From Montifringilla adamsi (Eukaryota > Chordata > Aves > Passeriformes > Passeridae), in NCBI GenBank assembly GCA_017590115.1, contig JAGGNK010008226.1, positions 4,447,617-4,511,616 of the forward strand: a DNA stretch of 64,000 bases. Reading direction: 5' to 3'. A program made the translations under genes and the position numbers. Shown one piece after another: positions 39,325 to 52,266 of this stretch (position 1 is its first letter; every line of letters begins with the position of its first letter). The notes beneath the pieces are model-generated. The model was given only the letters and a program-made list of their open reading frames with translations. It searched no databases and had not been told where the DNA came from.

Positions 39325-41712
39325 TTACAAGCCAAATCAGCTGAATTTCAAACCAAGCGTTCCTTCTTAAACATACTTGTCTCCAATAAATTGTTTCACA
39401 AGCAAACATTGTGAGTATAATAGCAAATAATGATGCCATTGAACAATGGGATCTTTTATACAGTCCAATATATTTGGCATGCAGCAAACATCTACTGGGA
39501 ATTTATTCACTGAGGCTGTGCTGGCAGCACACTACAAAGCAGCAGTCTTATTTTACTTGTGGCAAAAGTGCATTTGCATTGCAGTTACTAAATTATTCCA
39601 TGGCTATGTGTGTCATTTTCGAAGATCTAGGAACAGTTTCATATTTTTTAATTTGTAAATTGCAGTAGAACATATAAATTATTATTTTACAGTTCTGGAG
39701 AGAACTTCTAGTTTCTCACCTTATACTAAATAAGCTCTAATTCCATCTCCCTCATTCCTTCATTTGGGTACAAAACCAGCAAGCAAAAATCTCCCTTTAA
39801 TAGAAACCTTACACCATCTTCCAAAACTTATTACAGCTGCCTTCGGTATAAAATGAAACCTTAGAGAATGTTATTTAAAATGTTTTTTAGAAGTCAGTAG
39901 GCCTCATGTTTCATTTCTCCACATCAGGGTTTGATTTCCTTTGTGACCTTATTCTCTGCCCTTTAACAAACCAGAGAATGAGGCCTGAAACATCTTGGAA
40001 AAGTTCCTACTATGCCAGCATCCACACACGAGATGTGTTTAGTTTATCCTGATAGCCATCAATGATTTAATCTTTTATTGATGACTGTCAAGCATTTCCT
40101 CTACCAAAAAAAGAGGAGGCAAAGCAAAGGAGTAAAAGCAGAGTTCCCACACTCTTGGCCCCCAATTTCATTTAAAAAAATTAAAAGTGTGTGCATGTGG
40201 ATGACTACATACGTACGGCCGCTTCTGAAATTTCTTCTCTAAAGGCAAATGTGTTAAAAATAAACTTTTGTTGCCCTCCCACACATGGATCAGTGTTCAC
40301 CAGCTCCTTCACTTCAGCAGAGGGGAGTAGTCCTGTGCCCACACAGGCAAACAGCACAGGAGAACAAAACCATCACCATTTAGGTTGCAAATCCAGCAGG
40401 CTTCATGGCAAACCTGGGGTCCAAAGAGCCCACAAAATACACTCAGAACTGGGGAAAATAGCTACAAAGAAACTTCCACTAATTACCAAAGACCAAGCTT
40501 AATTTTGTACAGCACCTTTTCCTGGAAATACTCATTTCAGGACGTTATCCAAAAACATCCTGAAGTTATCCTACTTCTCTGCAAACCCACACACATCTAA
40601 GGACTCTGTTAAGCACAGGTACTGTCAAAGCCATATTCATAAATCTCACATCACTATTCAGCATTTAAAATACAAGCTGTACATTTGTAAGCAGATATCA
40701 TCACTCAAACAGCTAGCTGCACTAATATTAGATGGAAACAGTGTGTTCCTTTTTACTGAACACCAGCAAAGGAGTCAAAGATGCCTTTAAAAAAATCTTT
40801 AAGGCTGCTGAAAGTGATATTATCATTACCTAATAATTATAATCAGGATCATCACTAAAGCATTGTAGTCAGATACATCTCTAGTTATTTAAACAATTTT
40901 TTCATACAAAACAAGCTGGCAACAAATCTCATAGCTCTGGTGCCTGATTTTACTATTCCTCTTGTTCATTAATATTGAAGAAACACCTTGAGAAATAAAT
41001 ATATGCTGCCTGAACACTGACATTTCAGTGTTACAATCTCACTGATCACACAATTTGTTATAAAATCAAGTCAAAAACATATGCTATAACACAGAAAATC
41101 ACCCCCAATCTGCTTTGTGCTGGATCCCACCATAAGAGACAGGATACCAGCTTGCATCTAGATACAAAACCAACATCATCCCCATCTGAGGAAGTAGTTA
41201 TCTACAAAACACAGAGTCAAAATGACTGCTCACATGAGATATATCAGATTCAAGGCCACAAGCACCTACATTTTACACCACCATAAAAGTGCCCAGGGCT
41301 TGAGCACTTCTGCTCACTTATCTGTAGACAAACAGAGTTGCTATCTGAAGGGATGACTGACAAAGAGACCTTGCCCAAAAGGCTTAGAGGAAGCTGTCAT
41401 TTAGCCTGTTAATGTTAAAAGTTCAAAATACCTCCCTCCAATAGATAAAACTACAAAGAATCCAGGAAAGCTGGAAAACTACAGGTTCAAAAAAAAAGCA
41501 AACCTGGTACAATGGAAGGAGCTCCCCAGGAAGTTCCAAGCACTGCAGGACCCCTAGAGATGGTGGGAGCCTGTCCTTCTGCTGGAAATGACTACTGGAG
41601 CCTACACACTTCACAAGGAATCCTGAGAACTGGCTCTTTATGGAATTTAAGCCACTGAACAGAGGATTCCTACAAAAGTGACTCATCTCTTCCCCATCTT
41701 GGCTTTATTTCC

Positions 41713-42180
41713 TTTTTTTTTTTTTTTTTTTTTTGCTGGCCGGAGGAACGGAGAGAGGAGAGAAAGAAGAAAGTGATGCAACCGTAGGAGGTGAAGATGC
41801 TGGGGTGTGGAGGTGGGTGGCAGGGGCCAAACCCCAGCCCTCAGAGCCAAGGGAGACCTGCAGACACCAGCCCATCCCTGCAGCCCTGGAGCAGGATGGA
41901 GCAGCCATGGGAAGGGAGGCTGCTCGCCAAGCAGGAGGCAGAGGGGAGATGCAGGGCAGGAATTGCTGCTGCCAGAGGCCAGTGGAGAGGGATTGTGGCT
42001 GAGAGAGTGGCACTGCTGCCACCAGAGAGCCTTGGCAGGGACAGCAGACAATAACCCCGGAAGGGGGGAGCTCCAGGACCTCGGCCAGGCCAAGTCTCCT
42101 TAGCAACCTGGCTGTGCCAGGGGCTGAGAAGAGCTCTGGGAATTGTCTCTCCAAGCCTCCTTGTCACCCCAGCACAGATA
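41713..42180 (-). other. GC-rich block ending in a 22-base A run on the minus strand
   Basis: About 450 bases of GC-rich sequence in an AT-rich intron are bounded on one side by T22 (A22 on the minus strand, 41713-41734). Overlapping minus-strand frames, 136 to 149 codons, read through it but are Ser/Leu/Pro-rich and match no family I know. It could be a retroposed sequence with its poly(A) tail or just a GC-rich patch next to a homopolymer. No target-site duplication was found by eye, and no AATAAA precedes the A run. Confidence 0.35.
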
Positions 42181-43121
42181 GTTCAGGACCTTTCAGGGGA
42201 GCTAAAAGCCAGAACCAAAGCCCATTGAAGTCAGGGGGAAAACTCACAGGGAATTCAATGGGCTTTGCATAAGGCATCCGATTCATTGAAAAAAAAGAAA
42301 ATGAAAACTACTCTTATTTTCTGCTTTTGAATGTGCTTGTTTCCTCTCCTTGCAAATGTGGGATTCAAGTGTGGGCTAGAAAAATAAAAGCTTAATAGCA
42401 AATGCAAGACCAAGCATGAGTTCTGGGGACAATGGAGAGATCCTCAATTAAGGGGGGAAATGAGAGAGAAAAAAATTACCTAATTTTTAGCTAGACACAT
42501 TTATCAGAGCCTTCAATCACAGTTTTGAAATGTTACTGACTTCTAAGAACTCATCTTGATGGCTGCCACTGAGCAACTACAGAGGGATCCCTCAAATGAT
42601 GCCTCTGAGCACCAGTTCTGGATCAATAGCCCCTGGTAGAGATTCTGTGCATTCAGTCAGCACTAAATGAGCAATGAAGTAGTTCCAACTGTCACTGAAA
42701 ACACAGATCTGCCATGCCCTCTTCTTTCCAATGCCCTGGTCAGCACAGCACCCTCAGCTCTAGTTGCTTATTTTGCCTGACTCCAAGCCTGGGAAACATT
42801 CAGCAGCAGCCTGGACCCTGTTTGGATAAAACACTATTCACTCCCAGCCACCTTCCTTCAGATGCTGCAACATCTGTTGTTTTGGAAGATGCTAATTATG
42901 CTGTAAATTATGGGTCTCAAAAGCATCCTCCAGCATTTTAGGCCAGACTGTAATCACAGCCTCTTGCATTGGCTTTGGCTTCACACTGTAAACTTCCAAG
43001 ATTGAGTTGCAAGCCTTAAAAAAATTAACCACAGCCCTTTCATTGCAGGCTTGGACTGAAACATTCCTACCCCTGTGTTTCACCAACAAGCAGCACTTTC
43101 CCACCATTTCCACTGAAGTGC

Positions 43122-43273
43122 CACCCATCTCTGGGACACTCAGAGCCCTTTCCAGCAGTGTCACCCATCTCTGGGACACTCAGAGCCCTCTCCAGCAGTG
43201 TCACCCATCTCTGGGACACTCAGAGCCCTTTCCAGCAGTGTCACCCATCTCTGGGACACCCAGGGCCCTCTCC
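43122..43273. repeat. 40-base minisatellite, about 3.8 copies
   Basis: The unit CACCCATCTCTGGGACACTC plus AGAGCCCTTTCCAGCAGTGT starts at 43122, 43162, 43202 and 43242. Copies differ only by C/T changes such as CCCTTTCC versus CCCTCTCC, and the last is degenerate (ACCCAGGGCC). It sits in FGFR2 intron 6. The near identity suggests recent expansion and likely copy-number polymorphism. Confidence 0.95.
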
Positions 43274-46200
43274 TGGTGCCCTCATCCAACATTACCCACG
43301 GGATTACCAAATCTGCTCCATCAGGAAGGGCATTTCCATGTTAACTTTCCAGGTAACTTAACCACTGAAGGCAGGAAGATGAAACCTCTCAGGTGTAGCT
43401 CCAGTTTCCCACAGCACACCCTTTACACCTCAAAGCTGAAACATGATTTGCTCTCAGAAGTGGCCCTAGTGATCATTCCAGTCTCAGTCTGAGGGAACAA
43501 CTCCCTCCATCTGTGCAAGCCACTCTGTCTCTGTGCTCCTTTTTTGACATCCCTGGAGAGACTGTATATGTAGGTGCTGTTATTGCTGGCTCTGGTGCTG
43601 GTTTTGGTGATGTGGGTACCTGCTACAGGACTGGAGCATTTACTAAAGCCAAGGGGCCAGCCACAGGACATCAGTGCCTGATCAGCATCTATTTGGGCTA
43701 AATACCAATCACTAAAAGAAAGATTATAAGATCATTAAACCCTTGCTGTTCAGTGAACGGTGACTTTCAGGTTTCTATCCTGTGCAAGCTGAATGCAAAG
43801 GAACCAGTCTGAAAGGAGAAAAACAAGAATTGCCATACTTCATGAAAGATCCCACCTACACTAACTGCAAATCCATTCACAAGCACTCAGGCTGGATTAA
43901 TCATTGTTCTGTGAATCAGAGAGCCTTTCTGAGGTGAGTTCCAGGGGCAACTCCAGAATGAGGAATTGCAACTTGGGTTTCTCCATAAATCCAGCATTAT
44001 CCGAGTTCATACACTGGACCCTGTTTGGAACCAGACTTGCACTCCACACCCCGAGGTGGAGAGGTGTAGGAGGGGTCCAACCAAAGAGATGCCAGCCCCC
44101 ACAGGAATTTCCTCCTTCCAGGTCGCTCGCTGCACATGGGCCAAGCCAAGCCTCTGCCTCCTCTCCCCAGCACAAATCCATTGCTTAGGGGAACCTGTGC
44201 TCTCAGAAATCCTGGAAGCAGAACACTCCTGACTCCACTGTTTGGTCTGTGGCGTGGAGGGGAAAGGCTGAGTGCTGGCTGCTCTTTTAGAAGATCAGAA
44301 AGAACCAAGCAGGTGCAGGCAGAACACCTCTGCTAATTAATGTCACACATTCATGGGCCAGGAGCTGAGCAGGCTCCACCAGCTGCACATCACTTTGGGT
44401 TTCTCTCTGCACAAGATGAGGCACTGCATGTTGTTTACAGCTGGTTCAGAAGTGCTGCTCAGCTGTCATGTTCCATTCAAACAGACACACAGACAAACCC
44501 CTCCAATCATCACTTCCTGGGTAATTTACACACGCCGAGGTAGAGCCCACAGCAAGTTAGGGATGATGCTCTCTTCCTAAACTCTGCAAAATCACAAGAT
44601 GCTTGAAGGCTGGAAGGATTAACATCACTGTCATAAAACAGTAAGAGATAAAGACCATCCCTGGCAAGAACACTTGATAAAGAACAGGAGCCTCTCAGGC
44701 AGACTTGCAGAACAGCTTATGGATCAGACCAGCACTACAGTACTGATGATATCACACCTTACAAATTTTGGCATCTTTTAACCAGTAGGTATTAGCCAAC
44801 ACATGGCTCATGCTACTCCATGCTCCAGTACATCAGGAGTCTCCAGGAGTCTCCATGTGCAGCACTTCCTACTGGCCCAACACTACTTGAAGAAATCATT
44901 TTGGTGGCCAAAGCTCAAAGGTGCATCGCTGCAGCTGGAGGTCCAGGGAACCTGGCACAGGGACCTGGTGCCAACCTCCATCACCATTATCTTTGTCCTT
45001 TAATTTAGGAGCCCTTTACACAAATTTGAGGCACTTCTTGCTGCTTTGTGTCTCACTCTGGGCCCCACCCCCCAGCTCTGCTCTGGTTTTTGGGCAGTAC
45101 CAGCAGTCAGCACAGAGCGAGACAGCAGGGAACCAGACTCCACATATCCCTGCTGTCACTGAATACTTCCACAAGAAGTTAAACATTTGAATGTTATTAA
45201 AATATTCTAATGCTAAAGATTAAAGTTCTGTCACATATTTCAAAGCAGAACCTATAGCAAAGCCTCTGCCACTCCATCCACCCTCCTTGAGACACTCAAG
45301 CCCTTCTACTCACCGAGGCCAGCTAAGAAAAAGGCAGTGCCTTTTAAAAATCTTTACAGAAGTTAAGCAGGTGTGTTCAAACTCTTTGTCCTTGGCTTCA
45401 CCACCTTCACCTCTAATTTTAAGTAATGGCACTGTTTCCCAAGCAGGTGAAGCTCCCACTGATGTTATCCCATCTGTCTTCCTTGGATAGCTCTACAGCA
45501 GAGCTTCAGCTCTGTGTCCTATCTGCATTTTAGCTAAAAAATCCATCTCTGCACACCTTTACACCTCTTCCTCATGGGGCAGCAGGGTGGGGAAGATACA
45601 GCAAGCAAGACTGACCTATTTGGCTTGATACAAAGCCCACTGATATCAATGAAAACAGTACCCAAAAAAAAAAATCAAAATCAGAACTAGTTAAAAGCTG
45701 CCCTTTCAAATCACACATATATCTGAGGGTTAAAAGAGACAGGGACATCCAGCAAGCCTGAGGCTATGGCAGGAAACATGAATGCTCTTGTTTTAAAACA
45801 TGAAATTATCAACAGGATTTTAAGACCAGTTTGTCCTTAAAAGCAAAGCCCTATTGTCAGGCTGACAGCGTGGGCTCCATCAGCCCCAAGGAGCAGAAAA
45901 AGTCATAGCAGCAAGAGTTGTACAAAACTAATCTTGGAGCTCCCTTGCAGTGTCCCTCACGCAGTGCATGCATAAGCAAATGCTTCATACATGTCTGAAC
46001 AAAGGGTGGAGAGGCCTTATTTTAGTGTGAAAAAATTATGGCAAACAGAACAATGAGAGGCTACAATTTTCATTGATATTCTTTTCAGGGTACCCTAAAA
46101 GAAAAAGGCTACAAGAGAATATGAAAAACAGCTTGTGACTTCTCACAGACAAGTGGTAAAATTTTATTGTTCTGGCTGTTCCCAGAGACTGCATTAATTT

Positions 46201-47189
46201 TTACACCCAGAGATATCATCCTTTGTACTGTGCACAGCTCCCAGCGCTCAGCTGATGTATAATAACCAGAGACAATGCTGGGTCCAGCATCACTGGAATG
46301 GGCTCTCCAGTAGGCTTTGCCAAAGGTTTACTGCATGCCTGGCAAACTGCATCCCTCCCACAGGGATGATGTCCTCTCCCAGCTGCAGTGGCTTTAACTC
46401 ACCAGTGCACCCAGGGATGCCATAAAGCACACGGGGGGAGTTATTATTTCTGCTGGTATTGTGACCCAACCACAGATTTCTCATCTGCCAAATTTCCTTG
46501 CCTGAAAACAGCTCTGCCTTTAAAGTAAAATGGAAAAGATTATGTAAAGCTTTAAAAGCACTCCTTACATTTCTGCACTTCTCCCCCCTTTTCTTACACA
46601 GCACACTTGCTCTATTGAGCAATGCAGGTGTGAAATTATTGGAAGAACTGTGGAATTCACCCTTCCCCAGCTCCCTGCCAGACACAGCCAACCAGCAGCT
46701 GACTGACCATACCAACTGTGCAGGTCTCAGGGCAGAAAAGAAGCTGCAGCACCCAGAATTTCAGAGCTGGACAGTCCTGGCTCAGCCTCATGACATGTCT
46801 GTGTCAGCCCCCACTGAGCCCTTTGGGCTTCCCTTCCCTGCTGGTGAAGTTTGGAGACATCCTTCCATCAGCACCACATTCCCTTCTGCAACACACAGTC
46901 CACTGTTCTGAAAGCTGGGCCAGGTGCTGAAAACTGCTCATGGGAAGACCCTGATTCTACATATTTGTCATTTTATTTCCAGTAATTTGGGTAAATTCAA
47001 GTAAATTTCACAAGATGCCACAGCGTTCACAGGCCGGCCACGCTTGGACACAAACTTGGTGCTCCAGAACTGCAAAGCTGATTTATTAACTTTCCACAGC
47101 TCTTGTCCTGTAGGTAATTTTCTTCCTAGCACTGGTACAGTGCCTTGTCTGGATTAAAGATGAAGATAATATTGAGAACATACTGATGG

Positions 47190-47638
47190 TTTGGTGGCTG
47201 CTGAGCAGCTCTCACACGCAGTCAAGGACCTGTCAGCTCCTCGTGCTGCCCTGCCAGCAGGGATAACAGGGGGGCACAAGGAGCTGGGGGGGACACAGCC
47301 AGGAGAGCTGACCCCAGCAGACCAAAGAGATATTCCAGACCAAATACTCAGTGTATAAATTGTGGGGAAAGCTGGCCAGGAGCCACTCAGAGACTGGCTG
47401 AGCTCCGGTCAGTAAGTGGCGAGCAACAGTTTTGCATTTGCATCACCTGACTTTCTCGAGTTTTATTTCTCTTTTCCTTATTTTCTTTTTCATTTTACCA
47501 TTATATTTAAATTATTAAACTGCTCTTATCTCAACCTACAAGTCCTCAGTTCTGCCATTCTGAATCTCTCCCCCATCCCATGGTGAGGAATAAGGAAGAG
47601 TTGAGTGGGGCTTGGTTGCCTGTTGGGGATAATCCACA
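47190..47638 (+). mobile_element. Solo LTR of an endogenous retrovirus (bird ERVL-like)
   Basis: The block contains CTGACCCCAGCAGACCAAAG, AGATATTCCAGACCAAATAC, a TATA-like GTATAAATTGTGGGGAAAGC, then AAATTATTAAACTGCTCTTA, TCTCAACCTACAAGTCCTCA and TCTCTCCCCCATCCCATGG, ending CTTGGTTGCCTGTTGGGGAT and CCACA. These clauses are familiar from abundant LTRs in bird genomes, with the TATTAAA region as the likely 3'-processing signal. No gag, pol or env frames adjoin it, so it is a solo LTR left by recombination. The class assignment is by recollection; the start is approximate. Confidence 0.8.
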
Positions 47639-50600
47639 ATATTCCTGCACCCCCATTTTCCTGCCTTTCAGCATAAATGGACAGCTTCCTAGGAAGCACA
47701 GACAGGAGCACCACCAACAGCTTCTGGCTGAGCAGCAGAGCTGCTTTCTGAGAAAATGCCACTGAAGAGCAGTTGGGGCATTAAAACCCATTTGCTGGAA
47801 TATTCACTCGAATATAGACATAGGTAGGCTCATAAATACCCTGGGTGCACAAATATCAAAGGAAAGCAACTGCTACAATGAAATTATGTTGCTTGGTAAT
47901 GCACATAATCCAACTGAATAGCAGAAACAGTGCTGCAGGTATAAACACTAAGGAATGCATGGAGATTCACTTATAAATGCAGAATACACAAAACAACTGA
48001 TGCTTTGATCACCTTATTTGTGGTGGTGATTAAAAACCCCCTAAAAGTATATGTAATTTTAGACTTTTATGAGCATCTTGTAAAAATGTTAAATTACTTT
48101 ATTCCAACTAATACCCTGTCATGTTGGGTTCTTCCCTTTGCTAAAGTTCTGGCAGTATCAGTGTTTTACTTTCATGAAAAGTCAACAATTTCAACATATT
48201 CATGCTACCTTTCGAAGAGCAATCTGAAAAAAATGAACTCAGTATCTTAAATTTACAGAGCAGTTCAATATTCAAACGTGTTTACCAAACTCTGATTTTT
48301 AATGTGCCATTTATGTTTAAACGGAACACCAGCTGTGGAAGCTGCACCACAGGAACGGTAGCAATCCAAAGATGACATAATGGCTTGAAACCCTCAAAAG
48401 CTGTAAATCACAGCCACCTCTGGATGTCAGGTCACACAGTGATCTGCACAGCAGAGAGAGGAGAGGAGACCAACATGAAGGTTCTAAGTGAAGCCTTTTT
48501 CTTTATTAGACACAGAATTTTACATTTTACTGATTTGTCCGTGCTTTTTTACTGCCAGATTCCTTGCCCTCTCACCTTTCTCACCTTGGTGACAGACCTT
48601 AATTTTGTTTTTCTCCTGGATTGTAAACCTTGTGTTTGTCTTCAATATGTCATCATCCAACCTGTATCACAGTTCATTTACAACTTTTTTATATTTATAA
48701 TAATTTTCATAGCTTGGGGTTTTTTCTGTATTTTTAAGACATAGCTTTACCTATTTACTGCCAATTACACTTCCATTTTTTCACTAATAAAGCTGTGAGA
48801 AAAGCCTGGATCAGGTCAGAAAGTCTCTCTTATTAGTCACAGATATGGCGTCTGACACATGCCAATTGCACATTAACAAGGCAACGGTCCTGTGTTTGCA
48901 TCTTCAGACAACTCCTGCAAATTCCTACTTGCACTTCCACAAGTAGGATACAACACAAATTAGAAGGCATGATTAAAAATTATAATAACAGAGCTGAAAC
49001 AATATCCTGTTCATCACTCATCAAAAGAAAGAGAAATAACTGCCTTGGGGCTGTAATAAGACAGAAAGTGGGACAGGGAGACCAGTCCTCCCCAGCAGAC
49101 TCTGCAGGAAGCATTCCAAACATGACAAATTCACTGTTCACCCAGCAGATGAAGTAATGACACCAGTATTTGTCCATAAAATGTAATTTAGCCAGACTAC
49201 TCCAATGAAATCAGAAGCTTTAATGCTATAAAACTACAGGGTTGGAATATTTTTACCTTATTAAGGAAGTGGAGGGGGGAGCCCATAAGCTTTCATTTTG
49301 CCTGAGCTGAACCTTCACAGTGTGGGCTTTGTTTTCAGGAGCAAACCACACAGCCCCCAGCGCTAAACAATTTGCGTAATTCCTCCTGAGATGCGCACGC
49401 CTTGCCAAAAGCCTGGTGCCAGGTGTAAAGTCCACACTCTGGGCTTATCAGCACATTAAATAAAAGCATCTTCCCTCTCAGCCTAACCAGATACCTGAGG
49501 GCAGGCATCAGCCTGGATTCCTTCGTGCTTTCTGTCCCTGCCTCGTCTTGCCCCGCGCCGCGAGCGCCGGGGTGAAGACATCAAGCCAAAGCTTGTCCTT
49601 GTAAAGAGCCAGTCAACAACTACAAGAACATCTGCCAGAAATGCAAGTTTAGGCTTGGTTGTAATACCTGCCCTTAACTCCTGCCAGACATTAATGATGC
49701 AACACCCAAGGCATGTTATTGAGTTGGTGTCAGTTCCTTTTTTCGTGTGTAACCCGAGTCCTAAAAACAATTCTTTGGAAATTAAGGGGAGAACTGTACT
49801 TGAGTCAAACTAATACTGAACTTTATTTCAACAAGCCTCAGCAAAAGGCAAACAACAATCCATATGTTTTTATGAATTTGGGAATGACAAAATGGAAACA
49901 TGTCTTTAAAAAAAAAAAAATATGTGCTCATGCCATGTTCACAGCTAGAGACTGGGACAGCACATGAAAGCCCAAAATAAAACTTGACTAGAAGCAAAAA
50001 CAGAAGTTTTTCCTTCTGTCTAAATGAAGGGAAACATAAACAGTGAAGTACCAATAGCAAAATGTTGATTCCATTTAAGTAAGATTTTTAACAGCGTGCC
50101 ATAAAAAAACAAGAACAAAATTTATCCTATAGCAAGTAGGATATCTTATAATAGCCTAAAATATATCCTATAAAGTTCCAAGAGTTCAGAATAAAAGTGT
50201 TTTTCTGCACAGCCATCAGTAAAATCACTCATACGTGAGATTTCTGAGGCACAAGCTTTAAACTGAGAGTCATTTAAAATGCTTTCTGGGTGAGAAGTTA
50301 CTCTCACACTGGTTTTATATGAAAATATGAATTACTGTTAAGGGACAGCTGTGTGGTGCTCTGCCACCCCTGGAGCTCCCTCCTCAGCAAAGAGAGCCAA
50401 AGGCATGGCTATTAGGCAAATTGGGAACTGTTTAAAGTATGAACCTGGCTGAAAAAGGGCTGCTTCTGAAAAAAAAGTATTTGCGAAAATATATTCATTT
50501 TTATAGCAAACAGCAGGGTCATCATATATTCTTTGCAGAGGTGTTGTGCTATAGCAGCTGCTTATAAATCCCAGTAAATGAGATAACGTGGCAAACTTCA

Positions 50601-51087
50601 CCTGAAACCAAACCATCATTTGTCTCCCTGGATGACAACATTAAATAGGGCAGAAATGGCTACCTGGAGCAGGACTGCTCAAAGAGTAACCTTTTTTTCT
50701 TTTGCCGTTAAAACCCAAATTCAATTAGCTCCTCCATGCTCAAAGAGAACTGCTGCTGCTGAAATTGTACTCCAGCAATAATTGCCATCCAAGAGTGATC
50801 TAATTATATACAAGTCTCAGTGGCTGCATTCCCACGTTGCTTCCTACAACCAGGATTCACTACAATACAACTCATGAGTGAAAACCACATCGTTTTCATT
50901 CCTTCTCCCTCAAGACTGCACGACTTTATATATGTGTACTGAGAATGGAGTTAGTCTATTAGTAAGCTTGCCATAAAAACCCAAGTTTCTACCTACTGTT
51001 AAATACAAAGGAGGAGAAAAGGCACTTGAGCTGCATGTAAAAAACAGCTAATGGGCTAAGCTATACAAGGGAAAGAACGTTCTTTTA

Positions 51088-51245
51088 ATTAAGGTACTGG
51101 ATTAGGATTCAAAGACCAGCTTTGCTTCTTGGCTCTGTCACCAGCTTCCTGTGTGACCCAGGGCAAGAAATTTCATCACTCCACAGCTCAGGTTTTCATC
51201 TCTAAAATGGACAGTGACATTTCCCTCTCCTGGCCTTGCTGTATT
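51088..51245 (+). mobile_element. MIR-type (CORE-SINE) remnant
   Basis: The plus strand reads GGATTCAAAGACCAGCTTTG, CTTCTTGGCTCTGTCACC, AGCTTCCTGTGTGACCCAGG, GCAAGAAATTTCATCACTCC and CAGGTTTTCATCTCTAAAAT, then GGACAGTGACATTTCC. This follows the MIR SINE order: CTGGCTCTG-CAC, AGCTGTGTGACC-GGGCAAG, CTCAGTTT-CATCTGTAAAATGG. The element is tRNA-derived and spread before the main amniote lineages split, so such copies in birds are fossils. It lies in FGFR2 intron 6, opposite to the gene. Confidence 0.72.
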
Positions 51246-52197
51246 CCTGTTGTAAGCAATTCCTGTGTGCTGGCATGTTGCCCTGGACAATAAGTATCCA
51301 ATATTAACTGAAGCCTCTGTGTACTACTCTAATAAAAAGCTAAAATCGACTCGTCTCCCTTTCACAGCATCCCGGTGGAGTTTTGTATCACCACCATTTG
51401 CCACTACTGCAAACACATCTGAGTCCCTGAGCAAAGCCCTGCTTCAATCCCCACTTGGAAATGGAGAAGGAAGGAAAAGACCATTGATTGGGGTATCCCA
51501 AACATTCAAAGAATAACTTTGTCCAGCACAGAACATCCTAGCCAACTTGAATGGGCCATTCCCTGCTAACACAGTCACTGTGCACAAGAATCCTGTGCAA
51601 TAGAGAGGCTGCCAATGACTTGCTGCTTTTTTTTCCCTTCTGTATTTTCTACTTCCACTGTAAAAAAAAAAAAAAAAGTGCAAGGGTTTTGCCAGGTCTG
51701 TAAATTTGAACAAGACCATCTGAGCTGACTCTTTAGAGTTCTTGCAAGTAATTACAAGGTAAAAATGAGAATACTTCACACCTACATTCTGACTGAAAAC
51801 TTCTCAGCCCTGCTGGCTCCAGGCTTTTAATTGTCAAAAGAGTTCAAGGTTTGGAAAGTTATTGGCATATTCCTAACTAGCATTGTGTCACTATTTGGCA
51901 CGATTTTTGCTGGGATACCTCCCAACTCTGTGACATAATCAGAGGGTTCTCTACATTACACCATATAGTCAGATGCTCATGTTAGTGTAATATGTTACCA
52001 TGTTTAATACCATTTGCTATTACTTACACTTAATCAGCTCTGGAACCAGTTAAACCATATAGGAAAAGTAATTTCAGAGGCTTTCAACTGACAGTTTTCT
52101 ACACAGAACTTGACCTAAAATTACGACCTGAAGTTCATAAGATGCGGTCTACGTCGGCAATTGCCTCTAAACAAACATTCATAACTCTCCACAACCC

Positions 52198-52266
52198 TGT
52201 GGGAACTGAAAATTCATATGAAAACAGAGAAAGGGAACTGAAAATTCATATGAAAACAGAAAAAAA
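52198..52266. repeat. 32-33 base tandem duplication
   Basis: GGGAACTGAAAATTCATATG followed by AAAACAGAGAAA is repeated immediately, the second copy ending AAAACAGAAAAA. Two copies, nearly identical, within intron 6. Confidence 0.9.

Noticed and set aside
41683..42167. Four overlapping minus-strand frames of 108-149 codons
   Set aside because: They are in competing registers through one GC-rich block and end in poly-Lys from the A run. The composition is typical of chance frames in GC-rich DNA.
43122..43273. Possible CRISPR-like repeat array
   Set aside because: The units are contiguous 40-base copies with no variable spacers, and the window is a vertebrate intron, so it is a minisatellite.
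44585..44625. CR1-like words (AATCACAAGATGCTTGAAGG CTGGAAGGA)
   Set aside because: Only about 30 bases resemble an antisense CR1 end, and the sequence that follows has no further CR1 words, so it is too short to call.
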